Below are positions 47,206-57,993 of a stretch of DNA of 64,000 nucleotides, piece after piece. The stretch spans positions 991,117 through 1,055,116 of the forward strand of contig NC_033639.1 of the NCBI RefSeq assembly GCF_001540865.1, read 5' to 3'. Origin of the DNA: Ananas comosus (taxonomy: Eukaryota; Streptophyta; Magnoliopsida; Poales; Bromeliaceae). The notes under the pieces are model-generated. The model had not been told where the DNA came from, searched no databases, and saw nothing but the letters and a program-made list of their open reading frames with translations. The translations under genes were made by a program, and so were the position numbers. Positions within the stretch are counted from its first letter, which is position 1. Every line of letters begins with the position of its first letter.

Positions 47206-48894
47206 TCTCTCTCTATATATATATATATTCTTTCGAACTTTTCATCACATAGACAAACTTGTTTAGCGTCGTGGACGATCAATGACTAGTTTCTTTCCTT
47301 TTTTTTTGAAGGCATTTCAAGCGGCGTGGAACGCTGCATGCGCGGCGGAGGGGAAGCCGGGCCTTGTAATCCCTGAAGGCGCCTACGTGGTCGGCCCGTT
47401 GATGTTCAAAGGGCCATGCAAGGGGTTCATGGTGGTGCAACTGAGAGGCCAGCTACTAGCCTCGACCGATCTCGACGCTTACTCGAAGAACTGGATCGAG
47501 TTCCAGTACATCACCGGCCTACTTGTCTCCGGCGGTGGCAGGCTCGACGGTCGAGGGGCTTCGGCTTGGCCTCACAACGACTGCCCTAAGCAGTCCCACT
47601 GCAGACTCCTGCCTATGGTAAGTGACCGTCAGCCCGAGAATATATAGTTGTAAAGTGATAGTTCTACAACTGTTTGCAGTTGGACGTAGTCGCTTAGTGT
47701 TCGAGCTTTGTCCGGAGACCGAACGGTCGAGTGGCATTTCCTCGGTGAGACAGCAAATTCTTCACTATGAACATCTTCTCGTCGAGACAATCTTCGCATC
47801 TCGACTCGATCAAGATCACGCGGCCGGGCGACAGCCCGAACGGACGGCATCCACATCGGCGACTCGAGCCGATGTCCGCATCAACGAGCTCATCATCGCA
47901 CGCGGGGACTGACGCGTGTCGGTCGGCCCGTGGAGGTCAATGTGACCATCTCCCGACGTGTTCTGCCGGCCGGGCCACGCTGGATCACGTCGGAAGCTTA
48001 GGAGAAGAGTCCGGGCGAGAAGGACGTCGGTCGGCCTCACCGGTCAGGAACTCACTCTCACCGGCACAGACGAACGGCGTCAGAATAAAGACATGGGCAG
48101 TCGGACGCTCATCGCCGGCGTCGGCCTCCGACTTTCCATTTCGAAGACATTGTCATGAACAGAGTTACAACCCTCATCATCATAGACCAAAAATCACTGC
48201 CCATTTTCTACTATGTTCCCAAAGACAGTAAACATCCTAACTCTACACCTCTTGTTTTTCCGCCTTCTGCTTATCTGCGATTTACAATCAGCAACTGTAT
48301 CATTTCGAAATTTGATTTACTGTCCACACTGCTTTCAATTTATTCATTGAAAATCAGTCAACTACACAGAATTTGTAATGGGCATTTTTTTACTTTAAGT
48401 ACTCTTTGCAACTATAAATTCATATTAAACATAAATAATTATATATACTTAATTTTTATTCTCGAATTTGGGACATAATTACTTAATAGTACCTCTGATA
48501 AGTTTCTCGACCTTCTTATTTATCTCTCATAGAAGTTAATATTATAAACTATATTTTGGCGATTTCAAGAGATTATTTTAATATTTTTTCAAGAGTTAAG
48601 TTTTGTTTAGTGAACACATTTAAAACAACCAGTTATTTCTTATGAAATCACTATTGTGCGCCAATTTAATATTATAATTACTATTGTCACCAATTTTTCT
48701 TATTGGGTTCTTCAGTTAGAGGCAAGAGATATATCTGACATCTTTTCTAGTGTATAGCAAATCTAACGGTTTTTAACCTAGAAACTAAATGGATATTAGA
48801 CACCGGAGTTTATTAATGGTTTAAAGTTATATTAGAAGTTTGAGGGGTATATAGATTTCTCTCTAAATTTGAAGTTAAAGTATAGTTAACTGAT

Positions 48895-49386
48895 CACTAA
48901 CAACAACAGAATTAGGTTATATGGACACATGTTTGGGATCACTGTTTGAGTAAGTGTCCATTTATGCTAAAACTTAAAAACACATTCTACTAATGCCTAA
49001 ATATAAAGCCCAATCCAACCAAAAATAAAAGATTACTCAATCCACCACACCCAGTCCATTTGGCCTGATTACAAACAGAAAAGAAAAAAAAAAGAAAAAT
49101 CAATTACCATTTTTTCTTCTCTCTTCACTCAATCCACTGAAATTCTAGACGAAGAGCTTTTACTGTCGTCCTCCTTCGCCACCGCAGCCAACGAGATAGA
49201 GTTTCGGCGGTTGCTAAATGCTTAAATAAGTGTTGGTAAATTAGCAGCACTTTTTTAGCTTATAGCGACACTCTTTAACTGTCACTATATACCTAGCGAC
49301 CCCACATATAGCAACACTTTTTAAAAGTGTCGGTAATTTTGTACCTACATTTAAAAGTGTCGCTATATACCGTTTTTGTTGTAGTG
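48895..49386. mobile_element. CACTA-like MITE, 492 bp, in PG intron 3
   Basis: Left end CACTAACAACAACAG, right end TTTTTGTTGTAGTG, with the 3-base duplication GAT at 48892-48894 and 49387-49389. A 3-bp duplication and CACTA termini are diagnostic of the CACTA superfamily. The paralogous introns at about 56154 and 56982 have a single GAT and no insert. Confidence 0.85.
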
Positions 49387-49899
49387 GATTCAAATCAAAA
49401 TTTTGAAACATTAAGCAGCTGATTCAAAATGGTTCATAGTTCAAATAAGTTATGTACATTCGTTCTGTTGTGCTTTAGACTCCGTCTCAGGTGAAGATCA
49501 ATCGTGTAACATTTCGCAACATCAGAGGTACGTCTGCGTCGCCGGAGGCGATCAAGATGGTCTGCAGCGACGCCGAGCCGTGCGAAGGAGTCGAGCTCAG
49601 CGACATCAGTCTGGACTACAATGGCAGCAGAGATGGAGATGATCAAGAAGAGAAAGTGTCGACTACAACTTGTGTTAATGTTAGAGGGACTTCCAATGGC
49701 AATGTAAAACCTGCATCTTGCATCTAATACATCTAGCATTAGCATGCATGCAACAAATGTAGAGTAATGTAATTATGAAAATGTAAATGTATCATTATCG
49801 TGTTACTGATCACAACTCTATTCCATTACTTTCACGTTGATGACGACACATCAATCGTAGAAATTTAAATGCAGTTATATATAGGATTCAATGGTAATA

Positions 49900-50889
49900 A
49901 GCGTAAATGTAATACACTGAATTTTTGCAAATTGCGAAATTCGAGTGTGAGGAATGATATTTGGAACCCTCCCACATATTGAAAAGGGTTTAAAAATGTT
50001 TACATATAAGTTTGAGAGTGATCGGAATGTCGGAAACAAGAAAGTGCATTGAGCAGGCGAAAATCAGCTTTTTCTGCTTGGTGTACCGGTACAGCCATTA
50101 TGGTGTACCGGTACACAATGCAGAAACGTGGCAGCTTGGGCTTTTTCGTAATTTCACATTTGACACCTACCTATTTGATCCCAGCACGACTCTTGGAGCT
50201 TGCTGGAGTGTGCTAGAGCCCAGAGAAGCAACCTTGCACCATTTTCTCTCTCTCTCTCTAGGGTTTTTCTCTCTCTACAAAGAATTCGCCGATTTCGCTC
50301 GTTTTCGTCGTCGCGCGCATTCTTCGCTGGTTGCGGGCGTCGCAGCGCCTTTGTGCACGTGCAAGAGAGCGTTTTGGAAGGGTTTTCGCAGCCCTGGACT
50401 AGTGGGGTGCTGGTTGGAAGCTTGAGAAGGTAAACGACTCGATTTTCTCCATTATCGACGTTCGAGTAGACGNTACAGGAGAGGCTAGGGATCGTGGCAA
50501 GGGAGTCGCGCCTAGCTAGGGACTACTAGGAGCGTGCTAGTCAATCACCTTGCTACTCGGGCTACGGCCGAGGGTGATGTCCTTATGTATAGAGAGACTA
50601 CCATTGTACCTTCTTTTTGTATACCCGTGATGTATATTTACTTTCGGGGTTGAGATTATAGTAGTGTTACTTCTCCTTTTTGCTGAGATCATGGATTGTA
50701 TACTCTTTGTATTTTGACTTGGATTGGATACTCGTGGTATATCGACTTGCACTTTGCTCTGATATCAGGATAGGACTCTCTTGTTTTACTTCCTATCGAC
50801 TTGCTTCTTGTAGACGCCTTATATACTGCAGGTGTATGGCGGGTCTGTGCACGTGCCGGATATGCTTCCGCTGGTACCCGGGCGTGACA
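49900..50889 (+). mobile_element. Probable solo LTR inserted after the duplication
   Basis: Unit B lacks this sequence: its flank runs directly from 'aggattcaatgataataa' to the continuation found here after 51130. The segment includes twin 'ggtgtaccggtaca' words, CT-rich leader-like text, one N at 50473 and an end near GGGCGTGACA. No gag or pol is present. The exact ends and duplication could not be fixed. Confidence 0.45.
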
Positions 50890-51128
50890 GTAAAGCTTCT
50901 ATGCTATCAAAAGTATAGAAAATTTGATGTTTTCGATTTTTTGACCATTGGATTAAGAATTGTACGGTGGGAATGATTGTGGTCCCTCCTAGGGTTGAGT
51001 AGTATCTCTAGGGTTGAGTGATCACCACAGGATAATAGTATTAATCCAAAGATTAGAAATAATTAAAAGAGCTGATCTAGGACAGAAGTACTAGATCCTC
51101 TATGCTTTCAATAACATAATAGCTCTAC
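50890..51128. mobile_element. Short MITE next to the solo LTR
   Basis: It reads 'agcttctatgctatcaaaag' at the left and 'ctatgctttcaataacataatagctct' at the right. It is related to the fourth MITE of the 46190-47205 cluster. Confidence 0.6.
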
Positions 51129-51129
51129 T

Positions 51130-51871
51130 TTGATAATAATATTGAAAATTCGAGTAAAAAATTATAGTAAATTAATGTTTGAGAATCAAAACTAAATTAA
51201 TGTTTGAGAATCAAAACTATAATTTAGCTGAATAAAAATCATAACTAAGGGCATGTTTGGTTCGAAGGATACGCGGCTTGAAATAAAAATCCGAATAATT
51301 TATTTCTATTGTTAGTGTTTGGTTTAAAGGATTGACATTCCGATTTACACTCGAGGGAATTCGAATTGCTCCAAAACGGGAAGAGATTAAGAAAGAAAAC
51401 TCCTTATATTTACTAAAATTATTTAGACTCAAATATTAATTTATATTTAATTTTAGAATCACTATAACTTTAAATTTAAATTAAATATGAATTAAAAATT
51501 CAATTATTAAATTTATAATTTAAATTTAAATTCTTATATAAGTTTGATATTTGAATTTAGTTTTACAGTTTGACTTTGAACTTTAATTTAAATTATAAAT
51601 ATAAAATTTGAGTTCAAATTTAAATCCAATTTTGATGAAGAATTTGTGTAGTATATTTATCTTTTAATTTGAATATGATGCCAATCCCGATTCATTTTAT
51701 GGACCAAACAAATAAAATGTTTTCAGCATGCCGTTTTCGATTCCAATCCGTTTTCATTTCTATTCCGATTTCAGCACCTATTTCGAGCCAATCGTACTCC
51801 AAAATCAGACGATCAGATTTTAAAACCGTCTTAGTCGGGTTCATATTCGCATAATATTTCTAACTAAAATC
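51130..51871. other. Duplicated 3' flank with AT-rich MITE-like core
   Basis: It matches 57520-57993 in unit B. It contains 'gcatgtttggttcgaaggatacg' and a core of TTTAAATTTAAATT words, so it probably includes a MITE that predates the duplication. No gene. Confidence 0.55.
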
Positions 51872-52039
51872 TGTAACACCCAAATAATCCTACAACATAT
51901 AAAAAATAATTACAATTTGATTATGAGAAGCCTTGCACCATCATAATAATAATAATAATAATAATAATAAATTTAAATATTTTGTGCTGCTGGTTTGGAT
52001 GCAATGAATTATTATTGTTAGCGGATCGGATCGTTATAA
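51872..52039 (+). mobile_element. TRIM-family LTR in unit A
   Basis: It starts TGTAACACCCAAATAATCC, has (TAA)n in the middle and ends GGATCGTTATAA, followed by TTGGTATGAAAG, a degraded tRNA-Met primer site. The unit B copy is at 57994-58679. Confidence 0.6.
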
Positions 52040-52337
52040 TTGGTATGAAAGGCGAACACTAACCGAAAGTATAAGAATTGTTTGCAGATGGAACTGGACT
52101 TAAACATATTGGATCCAATAAGTAATTATTGCTAACGGGTTGAATTTTCACAAAATCAAAATCTGAATCCGACCCGACTTGGAATTCTAATCCAAATCCA
52201 ACTTCCACTCCCTAGTCCCTAGACTAGCTAGAAGTACAAAAATTCGAAACTTATATAAATCCCACCAAAACCCAACAAAACCAACGAAACCGCGGGATGC
52301 AGCAGTCATCATTAATATTCCCTCTATCGTATCGCCG

Positions 52338-52497
52338 ATGCCAGTCTTCTCCGACGCCTGTCAGCAGGCGGCCGTCGCCGACCTCCGCCGGCGGCTGGAC
52401 GGCATAGCGCTCCGCTGCGGCTGCCTTCTCCGTCTCTGCGACGTTGTCCGACCTCCGAACCCGACGATGACGACGGCGTGCCCCGCTCCGACCACCG
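52338..52497 (+). pseudogene. Truncated 5' fragment of UPL5-like gene fused to PG promoter
   Basis: The ATG and about the first 46 codons match the gene at 61578 (MPVFFDACQQAA there, MPVFSDACQQAA here), and about 125 bp of upstream sequence also matches (52212-52337 to 61446-61577). After GACGATGACGACGGCG the text jumps to TGCCCCGCTCCGACC, which corresponds to 61844 onward, so about 130 bp is missing at a GGCG microhomology. At 52498 it joins polygalacturonase promoter sequence identical to 45527 onward. The remaining open frame to 52535 is not a functional ligase. Confidence 0.8.
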
Positions 52498-52769
52498 TAT
52501 CTGCAATTTACTTAATTTTGCCTTTCATTGCTTGAGAAACTCATAAACAGATTAAAACAATTTGCAGCTAACACCCTACATAAAATAAGCTGCTCTACAA
52601 TTAAGTTGCTAATTTAACCTCTTTCTGGTAATTGGCTGAGTGAAAGTAGTTAACTTATAATGCAATATTTAGAACATTTCCAAACATAGGCAGTGTTTTT
52701 GTATAGCAAACACACCCAAAAAATAACAGAAGAAGTTTGGGTACAAACAAGTCTCCAATTCCTTCCTTC

Positions 52770-52777
52770 TATAAAAG
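52770..52777 (+). promoter_or_regulatory. TATA box, polygalacturonase in unit B
   Basis: TATAAAAG lies 90 bases upstream of the ATG at 52867, at the same spacing as in unit A. Confidence 0.65.
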
Positions 52778-52866
52778 CCTGCAAAACTGATAGCTGACAG
52801 AGGTGTAGCAGATTAAGACAGACATCCAATTTGAAGAGAAGACAGCATTCTGATTATTGATTACAG

Positions 52867-54241
52867 ATGGGTTGTGGATACAACAACATTTTCGCAGTCT
52901 GCTCGCTGCTTTTGCTTGCATTGGCTGCGAACTCACAGGACTCGAGCCTGCAGTTCAATGTGAAGGATTTCGGTGCGGTAGCAGACGGCGTAACCGACAG
53001 CACGCAGGTAAGCAGTGCTATGATGATGATTCTTGTTTTATATAATTTTGGAAAAAAAACCTTAACCCTCCTTGATCGATTAGAAATACGTAAGAGGGTT
53101 ACAACGATAAAATCATTATTGTTAAAAATGAATATTTGACAGAATTAGAGGGCACGCTAACGGAAAAGGTTAAGTACTGATGGCATAAGTTTCCAGGAGG
53201 GTTAAGTGCATATATATATATATATATAATGTAGAGTTACTATACTATCGGAAGTATAAGGGGATTTGATTTGATACTTTCGACTTTTTGACCCTTGAAT
53301 TAAGAATTCTACGATTGGGATGATTGCGCCCCCCCAGAATTGAATAGTATTCTTAGGGTTGAGGAGTCCCCACAGGGTAATAGATTAATCCAAAGATTAG
53401 AAATGATCAAAAGGGTTAATTTAAGGGTCAAAAAGTCGAAAGTATTAGATCCGCTATGCTTCCGATATCATTATCGCTCTACTCTCTCTCTCTCTCTAGT
53501 CTCTATATATATTTTCTTTCCAACTTTCATCACATAGACAAACTTGTTTAGCATCGCGCACGATACGATTGATGACTAGTTTCTTTCGTTTTGTTTTGAA
53601 GGCATTTCAAGCGGCGTGGAACGCCGCGTGCGCGGCGGAGGGGAAACCGGGCCTTGCGATTCCGGAGGGCGCCTATGCGGTCGGCCCGTTGATGTTCAAA
53701 GGGCCGTGCAAGGGTTTCATGGTGGTGCAACTGAGAGGCCAGCTACTAGCCTCGACCGATCTCAACGCGTACTCGAAGAACTGGATCGAGTTCCAGTACA
53801 TCACCGGCCTCCTCGTCTCCGGCGGTGGCAGGCTCGACGGTCAAGGGGCTTCGGCTTGGCCTCACAACCAGTGCCCTAAGCAGTCCCACTGCAGGCTTCT
53901 GCCTATGGTAAGTGACCGTCAGCCCGAGAATNGAGAGAGAGAGTTGGACTGGGCTACTATTAGTAGCAAAATTTTATTGTTGCTACCAGTTTTTTAGCCT
54001 TTGGATCAATTCTTTTCATTATTTCTAACCATTGGATTAAATACTATAACCCAGTAGGGACCACTCAACCCTAGGGGGACCACTCATCTCTAACCGACTA
54101 ATATCATCCTGACCCTATAATTTTTCATCCAATGATTAAAAACTTGATAGCAAAAAGAGCGTTTTACTATTAATAGTATTCCAGTCTAATTCTATATATA
54201 TATAACAATAGAATTTTGCTACTAATAGTAGCCCAGTCCAA

Positions 54242-54288
<47 letters not shown>

Positions 54289-54504
54289 GTGTAGAGCTAT
54301 CGGAACCAAGAATTTGATGCTTCCGACTTTTTGACCTTTGGATCAAGAATTTTATGGTTGAGAAGATTGCAGTCCCCCTTAGAGTTGAGTGGTCTCCACT
54401 GGATAATAATATTAATCCAAATGTTAGAAATGATCTTGATCTAAGAGCCAAAAAGTCGGAAGCACCAGATTTTCTACACATCCGATAGTATAGTAGCTCT
54501 ACTA

Positions 54505-54541
<37 letters not shown>

Positions 54542-57322
54542 TTCGAACTTTTCATCACATAGACAAACTTGTTTAGCGTCGCGGACGATCAATGACTAGT
54601 TTCTTTCCTTTTTTTTTTTTGAAGGCATTTCAAGTGGCGTGGAACGCTGCATGCGCGGCGGAGGGGAAGCCGGGCCTTATAATCCCTGAAGGCGCCTACG
54701 TGGTCGGACCGTTGATGTTCAAAGGGCCATGCAAGGGGTTCATGGTGGTGCAACTGAGAGGCCAGCTACTAGCCTCGACCGATCTCGACGCGTACTCGAA
54801 GAACTGGATCGAGTTCCAGTACATCACCGGCCTACTTGTCTCCGGCGGTGGCAGGCTCGACGGTCGAGGGGCTTCGGCTTGGCCTCACAACGACTGCCCT
54901 AAGCAGTCCCACTGCAGACTCCTGCCTATGGTAAGTGACCGTCAGCCGAGAATATATAGTTGTAAAGTGATAGTTCTAACTGTTGCAGTTGGACGTAGTC
55001 CTTAGTGTTCAGCTTTGTCACGGACGCGACGGTCAGTGGCATTTCCTCGGTGGACAGCAAATTCTTCCACATGAACATCTTCTCGTCGAGCAACTTCGCA
55101 CTCGACTCGATCAAGATCAGCGCGCCGGGCGACAGCCCGAACACGGACGGCATCCACATTGGCGACTCGACTGATGTCCGCATAACAAACTCCGTCATCG
55201 GCACAGGGGACGACTGCGTGTCGGTCGGCCCCGGGAGCGTCAACGTGACCATCTCCGACGTGTTCTGCGGGCCGGGCCACGGGATCAGCGTCGGAAGCTT
55301 AGGGAAGTATCCGGGCGAGAAGGACGTCGTCGGCCTCACCGTCAGGAACTGCACTCTCACCGGCACGACGAACGGGCTCAGAATAAAGACATGGCAGTCG
55401 GCGCCGTCGCCGTCGTCGGCCTCCGACTTCCATTTCGAAGACATTGTCATGAACAATGTGTACAACCCCATCATCATAGACCAGAAATACTGCCCATTTT
55501 CTGCTTGTTCCCAAACAGTAACATCCAACTCTACACCTCTTGCTTTTCGCCTTCTTTTATTGGCGATTTCAACAGTAACTGATCTTTCGAAATTTTGATT
55601 TTACTATCCCACCTTTCAATTTATTCGATTCGAATTAGTCAACTACATTTCGACTTCAAATTTGAATGCATTTTCGCAACTATAAATTCATTAAAATAGA
55701 TAATAATTAGCTTAAATTTTATTCCTGAATTTGGAGCAATTATTTATATATTTTGGAAAAGTTTTCGATTTTCTTATTTACCTCTCTCTCTTAGAAGTCT
55801 AATATTAAAAATATATTTTTGACGTTTCAAATTATTTTAAATATTTTCCCAGAGTTAAATTCGGTTAGTGAACGGTTAGCTAGGAACAACAGTTATTTTT
55901 ATAAAATTACTATTTTATCATTTCAAATATACTCTTCTATCATCACCGATTTTTCTTATTTCCTCTTAAGTTAGAGGCAAAAGAGGTATTTGGACTTCCT
56001 TTTAGGTCTGTTAGAAATTTAATCCGGGTTTAATCCGAGAAGACTTAATGGATATTAATAGCAGAGTTATTTTTAAATAACAGAGCATTTCAGAAGTTTT
56101 GAGGGGTATATTAGATATTATCTCTAAATTTTGAAGTTAAAGTATTGTTGACTGATTCAAATTAAAATTTTAAAACCTTAAGTAGCTGATTCAAAATGGT
56201 TTATAGTTTAGATAAGTTATGTACATTCGTTCTGTTGTGCTTTAGACTCCGTCTCAGGTGAAGATCGATCGTGTAACATTTCGCAACATCAGAGGTACGT
56301 CTGCGTCGCCGGAGGCGATNGTCGGCCTCACCGTCAGGAACTGCACTCTCACCGGCACGACGAACGGGCTCAGAATAAAGACATGGCAGTCGGCGCCGTC
56401 GCCGTCGTCGGCCTCCGACTTCCATTTCGAAGACATTGTCATGAACAATGTGTACAACCCCATCATCATAGACCAAAAATACTGCCCATTTTCTACTTGT
56501 TCCCAAACAGTAACATCCTACTCTACACCTCTTGTTTTTCGCCTTCTCTTATCTGCGATTTCAACAGCAACTGATCTTTCGAAATTTTGATTTTACTGTC
56601 CACCCTTTCAATTTATTCAATTTGAATCAGTCAACTACACAAATTTGAATGCATTTTTTTACTTTAAGTACTCTTTGCAACTATAAATTCATTAACATAA
56701 ATAATAATTAGCTTAAATTTTATTCCTGAAGTTGGGACAATTACTTATATACCTCTGAAATGTTTTCGACCTTCTTATTTATCTCTCATAGAAGTTTAAT
56801 ATTAAAACTATATTTTTGACATTTCAAATTATTTTAAATATTTTTTCAGNTCCGGGTTTAATCCGAGAAGACTTAATGGATATTAATAGCAGAGTTATTT
56901 TTAAATAACAGAGCATTTCAGAAGTTTTGAGGGGTATATTAGATATTATCTCTAAATTTTGAAGTTAAAGTATTGTTGACTGATTCAAATCAAAATTTTG
57001 AAACATTAGGTAGCTGATTCAAAATGGTTTATAGTTTAGATAAGTTATGTACGTTCGTTCTGTTCTACTTTAGGCTCCGTCTCAGGTGAAGATCGATCGT
57101 GTAATATTTCGCAACATCAGAGGTACGTCTGCGTCGCCGGAGGCGATCAAGATGGTCTGCAGCGACGCCAGGCCGTGTGAAGGAGTCGAGCTCAGCGACA
57201 TCAGTCTGGACTACAATGGCAGCAGAGATGGACACGATCAAGAAGAGAAAGTGTCGACTACTACTTGTGTTAATGTTAGAGGGACTTCCAATGGCAATGT
57301 AAAACCTGCATCTTGCATCTAA
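52867..57322 (+). CDS. Polygalacturonase (GH28), unit B; exons complete but assembly scrambled
   Basis: Exon 1 is 52867-53007, exon 2 appears twice (53602-53907 and 54625-54930), exon 3 is 54999-55517 and a full exon 4 is 57074-57322. Joining exon 1, either exon 2, exon 3 and exon 4 keeps frame: 1215 nt, 404 aa. The exon 3 acceptor GACGTAG gives a start of SLVFSFVTDATV, matching SIKFGHVTNATI in the minus-strand gene. The signal peptide and the NTD, GDD, GHG and RIK motifs are all present. Single N at 53932, 56320 and 56850 separate blocks, and an exon 4 piece precedes an exon 3 piece (56246-56509), which no real gene order explains. Two or three tandem copies are probably merged. One intact gene in nature is likely, but this exact model is uncertain. 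Confidence 0.65.
53225..53490. mobile_element. Short MITE in unit B PG intron 1
   Basis: It runs from 'gtagagttactatactatcgg' to 'ttatcgctctac', flanked by (TA)n and (CT)n. It is of the same family as the fourth MITE of 46190-47205, but unit A has a different set in this intron. Confidence 0.65.
53933..54515. mobile_element. MITE pair matching unit A intron 1
   Basis: Two elements, about 53940-54250 and 54289-54512, nearly identical to 46720-46935 and 46983-47200. They directly follow the N at 53932. This places an intron 1 sequence after an exon 2, evidence for a stitched third copy. The first element includes a partial tandem repeat of its right end. Confidence 0.7.
56246..56509 (+). pseudogene. 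Misordered polygalacturonase exon fragments around an N
   Basis: 56246-56319 is the first 74 bases of exon 4. After the N at 56320, 56321-56509 is the last 189 bases of exon 3, ending at the same AACA/GTAAC donor as 55517. Exon 4 sequence before exon 3 sequence cannot be spliced into a product. Both pieces are nearly identical to their full-length counterparts, so they are recent copies or assembly artefacts. Confidence 0.8.
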
Positions 57323-57327
57323 TACAT

Positions 57328-57348
57328 CCCCCCCCCCCCCCCCCCCCC
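57328..57348. repeat. Poly-C run of 21 after the PG stop codon
   Basis: Five bases after the stop codon at 57322. In unit A the same place has one C (TAATACATCTAGCATT). It is either a true homopolymer expansion or a base-calling artefact. Confidence 0.85.
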
Positions 57349-57993
57349 TAGCATTAGCATGGATGCAACAAATGTAGAGTAATGTAATTATGAAAATATA
57401 AATGTATCGTTACTGTGTTATTGATCACAATACTATTCCATTACTTTCACGTTGACGACACATCAATGGTAGAAACCGAAATTAAGTTATAGGATTCAAT
57501 GATAATAATATAAAAAGTTCGAGTCAAAAATTACAGTAAACTAAAGTTTGAGATTAAAAATCATAAGTAACGGTATGTTTGGTTTGAACGATACGAGGCT
57601 CGAAATAAAAATCCCAATAATTTATTTCTATTATTAGTGTTTGGTTTGAGAGATTGACATTTCAATTTACACTCGAGAGAACTCGAATCGCTCCAAAACG
57701 GGAAGAGATTAAGAAAGAAAACTTCTTATTTTTACTAAAATTAGTTAGACTCAAATATTAATCTACATTTAATTTTAGAATTATTATAATTTAAATTTAA
57801 ATTAAATATGAATTAAAAATTTAATTATTAAATTTATAATTTAAATTTAAATTATTATATAAGTTTGATATTTGAATTTAGTTTTGCAGTTTGACTTTGA
57901 ACTTTAATTTGAATTATAAATATAAATTTTGAGTTCCAATTTAAATCCGTCATAGTGGGGTTCATATTTGGATAACATTTTCTAACTAAAATC

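Larger units (their letters stand above)
45897..49727 (+). pseudogene. Polygalacturonase, tandem copy A, exon 3 disrupted
   Basis: Exon 1 (45897-46037), exon 2 (47312-47617) and exon 4 (49479-49727) are intact and nearly identical to unit B. Exon 1 has a signal peptide with a SLLLLALAANS core and NVKDFGAVADG. Exon 3 (about 47690-48227) aligns along its whole length to 54999-55517, but has many one-base changes in length, mostly extra bases, so no frame survives through the catalytic NTD, GDD, GHG and RIK region. The disturbance continues into the introns on both sides while other exons are clean. This is either a true pseudogene or a poorly polished patch of the assembly. Intron 1 holds a MITE cluster and intron 3 a CACTA MITE. 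As written, it cannot encode an active enzyme. Confidence 0.8.
45527..52497 (+). repeat. Segmental duplication, unit A (PG plus UPL5 start)
   Basis: The unit runs from GTATCTGCAATTTACTTAAT to the chimeric junction at 52497/52498. In order it has the polygalacturonase promoter, four PG exons, a 3' flank (TTTGAGAATCAAAACTATAA region), a TRIM LTR and the promoter plus first codons of UPL5. The same order occurs in unit B at 52498-61843. Confidence 0.8.

Noticed and set aside
48060..48231. Novel open frame over polygalacturonase exon 3 (47767-48231)
   Set aside because: It is a shifted frame of the disrupted exon 3, not a new protein.
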